This document shows positions 27,503 to 35,467 of a stretch of DNA of 64,000 nt, one piece after another (the stretch's first letter is position 1; the number at the start of each line of letters is the position of its first letter). Location: positions 124,001 to 188,000 of the forward strand of contig NZ_JAHFZZ010000008.1 in assembly GCF_018603905.1 (NCBI RefSeq), in the 5' to 3' direction. The notes under the pieces are model-generated. The model was not told the origin of the DNA. It was given only the letters and a program-made list of their open reading frames with translations, and searched no databases. The translations under genes and the position numbers were made by a program. The DNA is from Nonomuraea sp. NEAU-A123 (GTDB lineage Bacteria; Actinomycetota; Actinomycetes; Streptosporangiales; Streptosporangiaceae).

Positions 27503-27526
27503 CCCCGCCGGACCGGCGGGGGCGTC
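27498..27526 (-). terminator. Terminator of secreted partner gene
   Basis: GACGCCCCCGCC and GGCGGGGGCGTC form a perfect 12-bp stem with a GGACC loop, 14 bases after the stop of the 317-residue gene on the minus strand. It would separate that gene from the RHS gene. Confidence 0.75.
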
Positions 27527-27540
27527 GGGATGGTGCGGCG

Positions 27541-28494
27541 TTACTTGCTCTGGCAGCTCTTCTTGCGGACCTCGTACCAGACGATGCCTGGCGCCTGGAA
27601 CCGGACCGCGAAGCACTGGTTCTTGTTGGCGGCTTCCCGGACCTTGTAGACGGCCGAGGCGCCGCCCGCCGTGTAGGCGATCTTGCAGATCAGCTTGGCC
27701 TTGCCCTTGAGCTTGTCGCAGGCGTACTTCATCGCCTCGATGGCACCGGCGACGCCGGCCACGAACCAGGCGTTGTAGATCTTCTTGGTGAGCTTCTTCG
27801 AGAAGATGAGCCGGCACATGGCCTTCCACCACTCGCACTGCAGCTTGAGCGCGGGGTCGGCGACCACGGGGTAAGCGGCACCCGTGTGGTTCACCGTCTG
27901 GATGAGCGTCATGCCCTCCACCCGGTAGGAGGTCGGCACCGCGTTGCCGTTGGCGTCCTTGGCCCAGGGCAGGTCGATCTCGCCGAGGTAGAAGTCGTTG
28001 TTGTAGATCAGAACGGTGCCGTCGTCGTCCTCGACCTCCAGCATGCTGCCCTCGGGGGCGGAGATCGGGAATCGGTACTCGGTCGGCGCCGAGGAGTCCT
28101 TGATGATGGTCAGCGCCCGGGCGATCTGGCCGGTGCGCTGGTGGGCGTAGGCGACGCTGGGCTGCTTGGCCGCGTAGGTGACCAGGCCGGGGAGCGGCTG
28201 GTTGCCGTTGCCCGCGGCCTCCGGCATGCCGATGCCGATGTCGGTCTCGCTGACGGTCGCGACCAGGGTGCGGTCGGGGTCCGTCGCGATGGCGAAGGGC
28301 CGCTGGACGTCGCCTTCGGGGATCTCGGTGGGAGGCGTGGTCTTGGCCTCTTCGACGATCTCGGGGACGACCTGAGTGAGTGCCGCCAGAGCGGGATCCG
28401 TGTCCGCGATGACCGGGGTTCCGGCGGCGTTCACGGTGCTCAGAGCCAGGAGCGCCGCCATGGCGGCGACGATGGCCCGGGTGGGGATGCGCAC
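27541..28494 (-). CDS. Secreted hypothetical protein upstream of RHS gene
   Basis: The 317-residue protein starts at GTG 28494, with AAGGA six bases upstream, and has a signal peptide (AIVAAMAALLALSTVNAAG). The middle carries a two-domain beta-rich region ending in TGAAYPVVADPALKLQCEWWK. The C-terminal third is lysine- and cysteine-rich (FSKKLTKKIYNAWFVAGVAGAIEAM), with six cysteines from residue 224 on that may form disulphides. The AYPVVADP motif recurs in actinobacterial secreted proteins near RHS genes, from memory. The C-terminal module looks like a variable effector-type tip. No function can be assigned. Confidence 0.75.
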   Translation of the reverse strand: MRIPTRAIVAAMAALLALSTVNAAGTPVIADTDPALAALTQVVPEIVEEAKTTPPTEIPEGDVQRPFAIATDPDRTLVATVSETDIGIGMPEAAGNGNQPLPGLVTYAAKQPSVAYAHQRTGQIARALTIIKDSSAPTEYRFPISAPEGSMLEVEDDDGTVLIYNNDFYLGEIDLPWAKDANGNAVPTSYRVEGMTLIQTVNHTGAAYPVVADPALKLQCEWWKAMCRLIFSKKLTKKIYNAWFVAGVAGAIEAMKYACDKLKGKAKLICKIAYTAGGASAVYKVREAANKNQCFAVRFQAPGIVWYEVRKKSCQSK

Positions 28495-28535
28495 GAATGT
28501 CCTTCCACTATCGGTGGGGGCAATGCACAAACGCC

Positions 28536-28599
28536 GCAAACGTAAAGATCATTATTGGCCGGTTAGGTGATCTTGGATGGACGGGCGGTAAACGTTTGC
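28536..28599. promoter_or_regulatory. Nested inverted repeats in divergent promoter
   Basis: GCAAACGT (28536-28543) pairs with ACGTTTGC (28592-28599), and inside them AAGATCA (28545-28551) pairs with TGATCTT (28568-28574). They lie in an AT-richer gap between two divergent genes for secreted proteins. They may be regulator sites. Confidence 0.45.
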
Positions 28600-28672
28600 T
28601 GTCTTCCGGTGTCCCGTCACGGAACGCGATGGAACGCCCTACTTATGGAGAACCGACAGAAAGGACGCTTCG

Positions 28673-28987
28673 ATGACCAACCCTCGCCGTTTCCGCGGTG
28701 TCTTCTTCGCCGTAACGTGCGCACTGGCCACCCTCCTGGCCGCGGTCCTCGCCGCGGCACTCGTGCTGCTGCCGGCCGGCACCGCGTCGGCCACGGCGCC
28801 CGTCGCCGAGCCGACGGTCAACATCTCGGTTCCCCCGTCCGGGGGCGACGTCCTGCTCGTCTTCGACTACTTCGACGAGAACGACAAGCTCATCGGCCAG
28901 TTCTGGAGGGGCTGCAACCAGCCTTCCGGAGGCTGGGGCGTCCGTCAGGGAAGGCTCGTCATCTTCACGCCGCCCTGCGGTCCGTGA
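28673..28987 (+). CDS. Small secreted DUF6289-like protein
   Basis: The 104-residue protein has a long signal peptide (hydrophobic 10-35, cleavage near ASA-TA). Its mature domain ends WGVRQGRLVIFTPPC, close to the C-terminal motif of actinobacterial DUF6289 peptides. Only the two later cysteines (CNQPSGGWG and PPC) remain; the usual N-terminal CxxGYxC is missing. AAAGGA precedes the ATG and a strong terminator follows. Function is unknown. A second, more typical family member lies at 47910-48152. Confidence 0.75.
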   Translation: MTNPRRFRGVFFAVTCALATLLAAVLAAALVLLPAGTASATAPVAEPTVNISVPPSGGDVLLVFDYFDENDKLIGQFWRGCNQPSGGWGVRQGRLVIFTPPCGP

Positions 28988-29008
28988 CCACACCGGGCGG
29001 CATGCGAT

Positions 29009-29049
29009 CGGGCCGGGCACCAGTAGTGGTGCCCGGCCCGGTCCTTTTC
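29009..29049 (+). terminator. Strong intrinsic terminator
   Basis: A perfect 14-bp stem (CGGGCCGGGCACCA / TGGTGCCCGGCCCG) with a GTAG loop is followed by GTCCTTTT, after the small secreted protein gene. It probably also stops transcription from the FAH gene on the other side. Confidence 0.88.
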
Positions 29050-29071
29050 GTGCGTTGAATCCACTGCCCGA

Positions 29072-29938
29072 TCAGCGCATGGCGGCCAGGCCCTTCACCA
29101 CGCCGCTGGTCAGCGTGCCGATCTCGGCGATGCCGATGGTCACGGTGTCGCCGTCGTGCAGCGTGAACGGCAGGTCGGGGACCAGGCTGGTGCCGGTGGA
29201 GAGCACCGCCCCGTCGGGGAAGGCGTCGGCGCGGAACAGATACCCGGCCAGGTCGTCCAGGCGCCGGTGCAGCTCCGAGGTGGACGCCTTGCCGTCCCAG
29301 ACCGTCTCCCCCGCCCTGGCGATGGTCAGCGTGATGTCCAGCGCGTACGGGTCGGCCACCTCCCAGACGGGCCTGATCGCCGGGCCGACCGCGCACGCCC
29401 CCAGGTAGATCTTGGCCTGCGGCAGGTACAGCGGGTTGACCCCCTCGATGGTGCGCGAGCTGACGTCGTCGACCACCGTGTAGCCCGCGATCTCGCCCGC
29501 GGAGTTCAGCACCAGGCCCAGCTCCGGCTCCGGCACGTCGACCTCCGAGTCGGCGCGTACGGCGATCCGGCCGCCGTCCCCCGACACCTTCCAGGCCACG
29601 GACTTGAAGAACAGCTCGGGCCGCTCGGCATCGTAGACGAGCTCGTACACGTCGGCCGCCCGCTCGCTCTCGGTCACCCGCGCCTCGCGCGAACGCCGGT
29701 AGGTGACACCCGCGGCCCACACCTCCATCAGCCCGTCCACGGGCGCGAGCCTGCGGACGGACGCGGACGGGTGCCGCGGGCCGGCCGCGGCGGCGCACCG
29801 CTCGCGCAGCTCCGCGACGGACAGGCGGAGCAGCTCGCCGACGGTGGTGACACCGTCCAACTGCGTCACCTGGTCGCCGTCGTCGACGCCTACGGCATCC
29901 GCGCTGGTCAGCGGGCTGACAAAACGTACGATGTGCAT
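29072..29938 (-). CDS. Fumarylacetoacetate hydrolase family protein
   Basis: The 288-residue protein has an N-terminal beta domain and a C-terminal FAH fold with metal-binding acidic residues in EPELGLVLNSAGEIAGYTVVDDVSSRTIEG. It ends TLTSGVVKGL. FAH-family enzymes hydrolyse or decarboxylate acylpyruvates, or dehydrate sugar acids such as 2-keto-3-deoxy-arabonate. AGGAG precedes ATG 29938. Two identical FadR-type operators lie in the divergent gap shared with the regulator gene, tying it to the plus-strand cluster. With an SDR and a DUF4432 protein opposite, a sugar-acid pathway is plausible. Confidence 0.88.
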   Translation of the reverse strand: MHIVRFVSPLTSADAVGVDDGDQVTQLDGVTTVGELLRLSVAELRERCAAAAGPRHPSASVRRLAPVDGLMEVWAAGVTYRRSREARVTESERAADVYELVYDAERPELFFKSVAWKVSGDGGRIAVRADSEVDVPEPELGLVLNSAGEIAGYTVVDDVSSRTIEGVNPLYLPQAKIYLGACAVGPAIRPVWEVADPYALDITLTIARAGETVWDGKASTSELHRRLDDLAGYLFRADAFPDGAVLSTGTSLVPDLPFTLHDGDTVTIGIAEIGTLTSGVVKGLAAMR

Positions 29939-29950
29939 GAACACTCCTAG

Positions 29951-29965
29951 CTTCATCAGATGAAG
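29951..29965. promoter_or_regulatory. FadR/GntR operator 1
   Basis: CTTCATCAGATGAAG is a perfect palindrome around one central base, 13 bases upstream of the FAH start. Its core TTCATC-N-GATGAA is repeated 21 bases further on. Confidence 0.8.
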
Positions 29966-29972
29966 TCCGCGC

Positions 29973-29985
29973 TTCATCTGATGAA
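29973..29985. promoter_or_regulatory. FadR/GntR operator 2
   Basis: TTCATCTGATGAA is perfect apart from its central base and lies 21 bases (two helical turns) centre to centre from operator 1. It is 61 bases before the regulator start. Two phased sites suggest cooperative binding. Confidence 0.8.
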
Positions 29986-30045
29986 AGTCTATGAAAAAGC
30001 CGACCGTCCCGATACTGTGCCAAACATCCGAATACGGAGGAAACC

Positions 30046-30747
30046 GTGGCAACCGATCCTTACCCGGACACGGCCCGGCATGCCCACGTCGTGCACGCCC
30101 TGGGTGCCCGGATCGTCGACGGCTCGCTGGTTCCCGGCACGCCCATCCCGATCGAGGAGCAGTTGGTCAACGAGCTCGGCGTGGGCCGTTCCGCCGTACG
30201 GGAAGGCGTGAAGGTGCTGGCCGGCAAGGGCCTGCTGGAGACCAGGAGGAGCGCGGGCACCCGCGTCCGTCCGCGCGAGTCCTGGAACCTGCTCGACGCC
30301 GACGTGCTGAGCTGGCGGTTCGTGCCCGACGCGGCACCCGCGGACATCCGGGTGCTGGCCGACCTGCGGGTCGCGCTGGAGCCCGGGGCGGCCAGGGTGG
30401 CGGCCGAGCGGGCGGACGCGGCGGCCATCCAGCGCATCGACGAGGCCCTGGCCGCGCTGCACGCCACGGCCGACGACCCCGACCCCTTCATCGGCGCCGA
30501 CCTGGCCTTTCACCGGGCGGTGTTCGGCGCCGCCGACAACGACCTGCTGCTCTACATCTACGACATGATCAGCATCGCCCTGCGCTCGGTACGGCAGGTG
30601 CACACCCGATCGGTCGCCCACAACAAGGAAACGCTGCCCAATCACGAGCGCGTGGCCGTGGCCATCAGGCGTCGCCATCACCGCAAGGCCGAAGAGGCCA
30701 TGCGCGAGGTGGTCGAGGTCGCCCGCGCCGACGCGCTCCACTGCTGA
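30046..30747 (+). CDS. FadR-subfamily GntR regulator (FCD domain)
   Basis: The 233-residue protein has a GntR winged helix (VHALGARIVDGSLVPGTPIPIEEQLVNELGVGRSAVREGVKVL) and a helical FCD effector domain (about 90-233) with the metal-ligand histidine region DLAFHRAVFGAADN. GTG 30046 has GGAGG at 30036-30040. FCD regulators of this type sense sugar acids or carboxylates and repress catabolic operons. It is the first gene of the plus-strand cluster and faces the FAH gene across the twin operators, so it most likely controls both. Confidence 0.93.
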   Translation: MATDPYPDTARHAHVVHALGARIVDGSLVPGTPIPIEEQLVNELGVGRSAVREGVKVLAGKGLLETRRSAGTRVRPRESWNLLDADVLSWRFVPDAAPADIRVLADLRVALEPGAARVAAERADAAAIQRIDEALAALHATADDPDPFIGADLAFHRAVFGAADNDLLLYIYDMISIALRSVRQVHTRSVAHNKETLPNHERVAVAIRRRHHRKAEEAMREVVEVARADALHC

Positions 30748-30755
30748 GGGAATCC

Positions 30756-31520
30756 ATGGACGTCCTTCTCGACGTGGACGGCCCGGTGGCCGTCATCACC
30801 CTGAACAGACCCGCCAAACTCAACGCCATCACCCCCGAGATGGCCGGCGCGCTGCGCGCCTGCCTCGACCGCGTGGACACCGACCCCGGCATCCGGGTGG
30901 CCGTGCTCACCGGCGCCGGGGAGCGCTCGTTCTGCGTGGGCAGTGACATTCGCGAGCTCGACGCGTACGCCACGCCGTGGGAGTTCCGCAATCGCGGCGA
31001 CTACGGCGACGCGGTCCGTGCCCTGCGCAAGCCGATCATCGCCGCCGTCAACGGCTACGCCTACGGCGGCGGCCTGGAGCTGGCCATGGCCTGCGACATC
31101 CGGCTGGCCGCGAGCACCGCCACGTTCGCCGCTCCCGAGATCAAGCTCGGCTGGATCGGCGGCAGCGGCCAGTCGGCCCTGCTCGCCCACGCCGTCGGCC
31201 CCGGCAACGCGGCCGTCATGCTGCTCACCGGCGACCCGATCGACGCCGCGCGGGCCAGGGACTGGGGGCTCGTCACCGAGGTGCTGCCCCCGGACAAGCT
31301 GTTGCCGGCCGTACGGGAACTGGCCGGGAAGATCGCCGCCCGGCCGCCGATCGCGGCCCAGACGGCCAAGGCCAACCTCAAGGCGGCGTACACGATGCCC
31401 CTCGACCAGGCCATCCAGTACGAACGCGACCTGCAGACCGTCTGCTTCGCCACCGCCGACGCGGCCGAGGGCCGGGCCGCGTTCGCCGCGCGCCGCGAGC
31501 CCGTCTTCAAGGGACGCTGA
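30756..31520 (+). CDS. Enoyl-CoA hydratase/isomerase family protein
   Basis: This 254-residue crotonase-fold protein has the oxyanion-hole segments SFCVGSDIREL and NGYAYGGGLELAMACDIR. Both catalytic glutamates expected for hydratases are present (Glu108 in GGGLE and Glu128 in APEIKLG). It should hydrate or dehydrate an acyl-CoA ester, carnitinyl-CoA-dehydratase style. It starts 8 bases after the regulator gene and shares one base with the CoA-transferase gene (TGATG), so the two work together. The acyl substrate is unknown. Confidence 0.92.
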   Translation: MDVLLDVDGPVAVITLNRPAKLNAITPEMAGALRACLDRVDTDPGIRVAVLTGAGERSFCVGSDIRELDAYATPWEFRNRGDYGDAVRALRKPIIAAVNGYAYGGGLELAMACDIRLAASTATFAAPEIKLGWIGGSGQSALLAHAVGPGNAAVMLLTGDPIDAARARDWGLVTEVLPPDKLLPAVRELAGKIAARPPIAAQTAKANLKAAYTMPLDQAIQYERDLQTVCFATADAAEGRAAFAARREPVFKGR

Positions 31521-32698
31521 TGGGCGTCCTCGACGGTTACCGCGTGGTCGACCTGTCCATCGCCATGGCGGGGCCACTGGCCGCCATGCGTCTGGGCGAC
31601 CTGGGCGCGGACGTGATCAAGGTGGAGCCGGTGACCGGCGAGTGGCAGCGCCACGCTCCGGCCGGAGGCGCCACGGGCAATCGAGTCAACGCCTCGTTCC
31701 TGTCGCTCAACCGCAACAAGCGCAGCCTGGCCGTGAACCTCAAGTCGGACGAAGGCCGCGACATCGTCCACCGGCTGGCCGCGACGGCGGACGTGTTCCT
31801 GCAGAACTACCGGCCCGGCGTGGCCGAGCGGCTCGGCATGGACCACGACACCATCAGCGGGCTCAATCCGCGCGTCGTCTACGTCTCCATGTCCGGGTAC
31901 GGCGAGACCGGCCCGTACGTGTCGAGGCCGGGACAGGACCTGCTGCTCCAGGCCATGAGCGGCGCCATGCTCAGCACCGGCCGCGACGGCGATCCCCCGG
32001 CGCCCGCCGGCACCTACGCGATCGACGCGATCACCGCCTACAGCGCCTTCGAGGGCACGCTGGCCGCGCTGCTGCACCGCGAGCGCACCGGCGAGGCCCA
32101 GCGGGTGAGCGTCAACATGCTTGACGCGGCCATCGCCGTACAGATGCAGGAGCTGTCGGTCTTCACCGTCGGCGGGGTCCCGCAGCGGCGCGGGCGCGAG
32201 CCACACGGCCACACCTACATCCGCGCGCCGTACGGGGTGTTCGCCACCAAGGACGGTTACCTCGCGCTCGGCATGCCCCGGCTCGACGGACTGGCCCTCG
32301 CGCTCGACCTGCCCGAACTGGCCGGCATGGACGGCCACACCCAGCGCGACGAGATCACCTCGACGGTCGCCCGGCGGCTGCCCGAACGCACCACCGCCGA
32401 GTGGCTGGAGATCTGCGCCCGCCACGACCTGTGGGCCGGCCCGGTGTACGGCTACGCGGAGCTGGTCGCCGACCCGCAGGTGCGGCACAACGGTTCGTTC
32501 GTCACCTACGACCACCGCACCGAGGGCACGGTCACCACGCCCGGCTTCCCGTACGGCTTCAGCGCCACCCCGCCCAAGGTACGCAGGGGCGCCCCGCTGG
32601 TGGGCGAGCACACCGCGGAGATACTCGGCGAGCTCGGCTACCCGGCGGAACGCACGGCCGAGCTGGTGGAGAAGGGCGTGCTGGCGTGCGAGGACTGA
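31520..32698 (+). CDS. Type III (CaiB/BaiF) CoA-transferase
   Basis: The 392-residue protein is a family III acyl-CoA transferase. Motifs include GYRVVDLSIAMAGPLAAMRLGDLGADVIKVEP, NRNKRSLAVNL and GQDLLLQAMSG, where Asp140 is the residue acylated during catalysis. It would activate a carboxylic acid by moving CoA from a donor. Its start overlaps the hydratase stop by one base, and its end overlaps the next gene by 13. With the hydratase it forms an acid-activation and hydration module. Confidence 0.93.
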   Translation: MGVLDGYRVVDLSIAMAGPLAAMRLGDLGADVIKVEPVTGEWQRHAPAGGATGNRVNASFLSLNRNKRSLAVNLKSDEGRDIVHRLAATADVFLQNYRPGVAERLGMDHDTISGLNPRVVYVSMSGYGETGPYVSRPGQDLLLQAMSGAMLSTGRDGDPPAPAGTYAIDAITAYSAFEGTLAALLHRERTGEAQRVSVNMLDAAIAVQMQELSVFTVGGVPQRRGREPHGHTYIRAPYGVFATKDGYLALGMPRLDGLALALDLPELAGMDGHTQRDEITSTVARRLPERTTAEWLEICARHDLWAGPVYGYAELVADPQVRHNGSFVTYDHRTEGTVTTPGFPYGFSATPPKVRRGAPLVGEHTAEILGELGYPAERTAELVEKGVLACED

Positions 32699-33723
32699 CC
32701 TGGGACCACCCCCGCGGCCACGCCCCGCTCGACGAGCTCACCCGCCTCGACCTGGCCGGGCCGAACCCGTACGGGGACGTGCCCGAGCCGATCGAGTGGG
32801 ACCGCCAGCCGCTCGAAGGGTTCGAGTCCGAGCCGATCGCCGCGCTCTGCGAGTCGTACGACGTGCTGGTGATCGACCACCCCGGGCTGGGCGCGGCGCT
32901 GGACTCGCTGGTGCCGATGGACGAGCTGTTCTCGGCGGCCGAGCTGGCGCGCTTCCGTTCGGGAACGGTCGGCCGCTCGTATGACAGCTACCACCTGGAC
33001 GGGCGCCAGTGGGCGCTGCCGCTCGACGCGGCCGCCCAGGTGGCCGCCGCCTGGCCGGGCGTGCATGTCCCGGAGACGTGGCCCGAGACGGTGGAGTTCG
33101 CGCGGAGCGGTGGGCGGCTGGCGCTGTGCCTGGGCGGGCCGCACGCGTTCCTCATGTTCTGCGCGGTGTGCTCGGGCGACTTCCTCGACCGCCAAGAGGG
33201 GCTGCGGGCGCTGGAGCTCATGGCCGAACTGCTCGCGCTGGCCGACCCCGAGGTCTCGCTCCGCAACCCGATCGGCGTCCTCGACGCGATGGCGGCGGGC
33301 GGGCCGGACCTGTGCCCGCTGGTGTACGGCTACGCCACCTATCCGCTGGCCTTCGCCGACGCCCCCGCCTGGCCCGGCCGGACACCAGGAAGCGTGCTCG
33401 GCGGCACCGGCCTGGCGGTCTCCAAGAGCCGGGTCGGTGGACTCAAGAACGCTATCCAAACCCACCTGCGCCGGCTGCTGTCGGAGCCGGTGCAGGCCGG
33501 GTTGTTCCCCGCCGCCGGAGGCCAGCCCGCCGCCCGCTCGGTCTGGGACACCGCGGGCTTCTACCGCGACACCCGCGACACCGTGGAGGCGGCCTGGATC
33601 CGGCCGCGCTTCCCCGGGTACATCGCCAAGCAGCAGCGGACCTCCGCCCTGATCCGCGACGGACTGACCGCCGGCAGGCCGTCCCGCGACATCCTCGACG
33701 ACCTGCACAAGGAGTGGACATGA
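32686..33723 (+). CDS. Solute-binding-protein-like protein lacking a signal peptide
   Basis: The 345-residue protein, from GTG 32686, has the layout of cluster-1 extracellular solute-binding proteins (SYDSYHLDGRQWALPLDAAAQVAAAWPG; GGTGLAVSKSRVGGLKNAIQTHLRRLL). It begins VRGLTWDHPRGHAPLDELT with no signal peptide or lipobox, and no permease genes are nearby. It overlaps the CoA-transferase gene by 13 bases and the SDR gene by ATGA. It may be a cytoplasmic binding protein recruited to the pathway. An undetected secretion route is less likely. Confidence 0.8.
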   Translation: MRGLTWDHPRGHAPLDELTRLDLAGPNPYGDVPEPIEWDRQPLEGFESEPIAALCESYDVLVIDHPGLGAALDSLVPMDELFSAAELARFRSGTVGRSYDSYHLDGRQWALPLDAAAQVAAAWPGVHVPETWPETVEFARSGGRLALCLGGPHAFLMFCAVCSGDFLDRQEGLRALELMAELLALADPEVSLRNPIGVLDAMAAGGPDLCPLVYGYATYPLAFADAPAWPGRTPGSVLGGTGLAVSKSRVGGLKNAIQTHLRRLLSEPVQAGLFPAAGGQPAARSVWDTAGFYRDTRDTVEAAWIRPRFPGYIAKQQRTSALIRDGLTAGRPSRDILDDLHKEWT

Positions 33724-34424
33724 CCACGGCGCTGGTAACCGGCGCGGCCGGCGCACTCGGCCGGGCCATCGTCGGCCGCCTGACCGCCGACGGCCACCAG
33801 GTGGCGGCGCTCGACCTCGACGCCGGCTCACTCGACGGCACCCTCAACCTGGCCGCCGACCTGCGCGACCCGGCCGCCATCGAGGACGCCTTCGCCCGTA
33901 CGGCCGACCGGCTCGGCCCGGTCGGCGTCCTGGTCAACAACGCGGCCATCTATCCCAGCAGGCCCTTCCTGGAGGTGCCGCTGGCCGAGTACGACGACGT
34001 GCACGCGGTCAACCAGCGCGCCTACTGGCTGGCGGCCCAGCACGCGGCCAGGCAGATGACCTCGCTGGGCGGAGGCGCGATCATCAACATCGCGTCGATC
34101 ACCATGCACGGCGGCTGGCCCGACCTGGCCGCCTACGTCGCCACCAAGGGCGCCGCCACCGCCCTGACCAGGGCCCTGGCCCGCGAGCTCGGCCCGCGCG
34201 AGATCCGCGTCAACTGCGTCTCGCCCGGCGCCTTCCCCACGGCCGCCGAGGAGATCCACCCCGATCCCGAGGCGTACAACCGGTTCGTCCTGGAACGGCA
34301 GGCGCTCCAGCGGCGCGGCCGCCCGGAGGAACTGGCCGCCGTGGTGTCCTTTCTCGCCGGACCGGACGCGTCGTTCGTCACCGGCCAGACCATCGAAGTC
34401 AACGGAGGGTGGGTGATGGCATGA
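33720..34424 (+). CDS. Short-chain dehydrogenase/reductase
   Basis: The 234-residue classical SDR has the cofactor motif TGAAGALG, the NNAA motif, and the Ser-Tyr-Lys set in NIASITMHGGWPDLAAYVATKGA. It ends DASFVTGQTIEVNGGWVMA, the usual SDR finish. It oxidises or reduces a hydroxyl/keto group with NAD(P). ATGA overlaps on both sides place it firmly in the operon. With FAH and DUF4432 proteins, a sugar or sugar-acid dehydrogenase is the best guess. Confidence 0.94.
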   Translation: MTTALVTGAAGALGRAIVGRLTADGHQVAALDLDAGSLDGTLNLAADLRDPAAIEDAFARTADRLGPVGVLVNNAAIYPSRPFLEVPLAEYDDVHAVNQRAYWLAAQHAARQMTSLGGGAIINIASITMHGGWPDLAAYVATKGAATALTRALARELGPREIRVNCVSPGAFPTAAEEIHPDPEAYNRFVLERQALQRRGRPEELAAVVSFLAGPDASFVTGQTIEVNGGWVMA

Positions 34425-35467
34425 CGCCGACCCGCAGGCAACTGGCGGAACTCACCGGCGACCCGGCCGCGGCGGGCGGGGTCCGCCTGGTGACGCTCGG
34501 CGACGGCGCCGAGCGCGGCATCCGGACGCTGGAGTTCCGCACCGGTTCAGGACTGGCCTTCGACGTGCTGGTCGACCGGTGCATGGACATCGGGGCGGCC
34601 GAGCACGCCGGGCGGTCCTTCGGCTGGCGCTCCCCCACCGGGTTCCGCCATCCGGGGCTGCACGAGAACGCCGACGAGGACGGCCTGTCCTGGCTGCGTT
34701 CCTTCTCCGGGCTCATCGTCACGGCCGGACTCGACCACACCCTGTTCGGCGGCGAGGTGCCCGCCGACACCTACCGCTACCCGCCCCGCACGTCCGTCCG
34801 GCACGGCCTGCACGGCCGGGCCGGCAACCTGCCCGCCCGGCTGACCGGCTACGGCGAGCGCTGGGACGGCGACCGCTGCGTCCTGTGGGCCGAGGGAGAG
34901 GTACGGCAGACGGCGATCTTCGCCGAGAACCTCCGCCTGACCCGGCGCATCGAGGCCGACCTGGGCGGCGACGAGATCCGGCTGACCGACACCGTGACCA
35001 ACGCGGGGTTCGAGCCGACGCCGCACATGTTCCTGTACCACATCAACCTCGGCTGGCCCCTGCTCGACGAGGGCGCCCGGTTCGAGGCGGACATCCGCGA
35101 GACCCTCTGGCAGACCGACAGCGTCGCCGAGCAGGGGGCCGACCACCTGACCTTCCCCGGCCCGGTGCCGGGCTTCGTGGAGCAGGTGTACGAACACGCG
35201 CTGAACCCCGACGCCCAAGGCCTGCACCGGGTCGCGGTGGTCAACGACCGGCTGGGCATGAAGGTCAGTGTGGAGTGGCGGGATTCGCAGTTCCCCTGCT
35301 TCTTCGAATGGCTGAACCTGCGCTCCGGCAACTACGCGGTCGGCCTGGAGCCGTCCACCCACCACGTGGGCGGCGACGCGGCGGCCCGGGAGGACGGCAG
35401 CATGATCTGGCTCGGTCCCCAGGAGTCGCGCACGTACCAGACCACTTTCAGGGTCGAGACGCTCTGA
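34421..35467 (+). CDS. DUF4432 aldose-epimerase-like protein
   Basis: The 348-residue protein matches DUF4432, a galactose-mutarotase-like beta-sandwich. It has LAFDVLVDRCMDIGAAEHAGRSFGW near the start, SVRHGLHGRAGNLPA, MFLYHINLGWPLLDEGAR, and near the C-terminus FFEWLNLRSGNYAVGLEPSTHHVGG. Members are thought to epimerise or isomerise sugars or sugar acids; few are tested. ATG 34421 overlaps the SDR stop by ATGA. It is the last gene of the FadR-controlled cluster and strengthens the sugar-derived-substrate idea. Confidence 0.9.
   Translation: MTPTRRQLAELTGDPAAAGGVRLVTLGDGAERGIRTLEFRTGSGLAFDVLVDRCMDIGAAEHAGRSFGWRSPTGFRHPGLHENADEDGLSWLRSFSGLIVTAGLDHTLFGGEVPADTYRYPPRTSVRHGLHGRAGNLPARLTGYGERWDGDRCVLWAEGEVRQTAIFAENLRLTRRIEADLGGDEIRLTDTVTNAGFEPTPHMFLYHINLGWPLLDEGARFEADIRETLWQTDSVAEQGADHLTFPGPVPGFVEQVYEHALNPDAQGLHRVAVVNDRLGMKVSVEWRDSQFPCFFEWLNLRSGNYAVGLEPSTHHVGGDAAAREDGSMIWLGPQESRTYQTTFRVETL

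Noticed and set aside
22060..28545. Two very long plus-strand ORFs (899 and 919 codons) opposite the RHS region
   Set aside because: They are shadow frames of high-GC coding DNA (Gly/Ala/Arg/Val-rich, no domains). The minus strand has signal peptides, YD repeats and ribosome sites.
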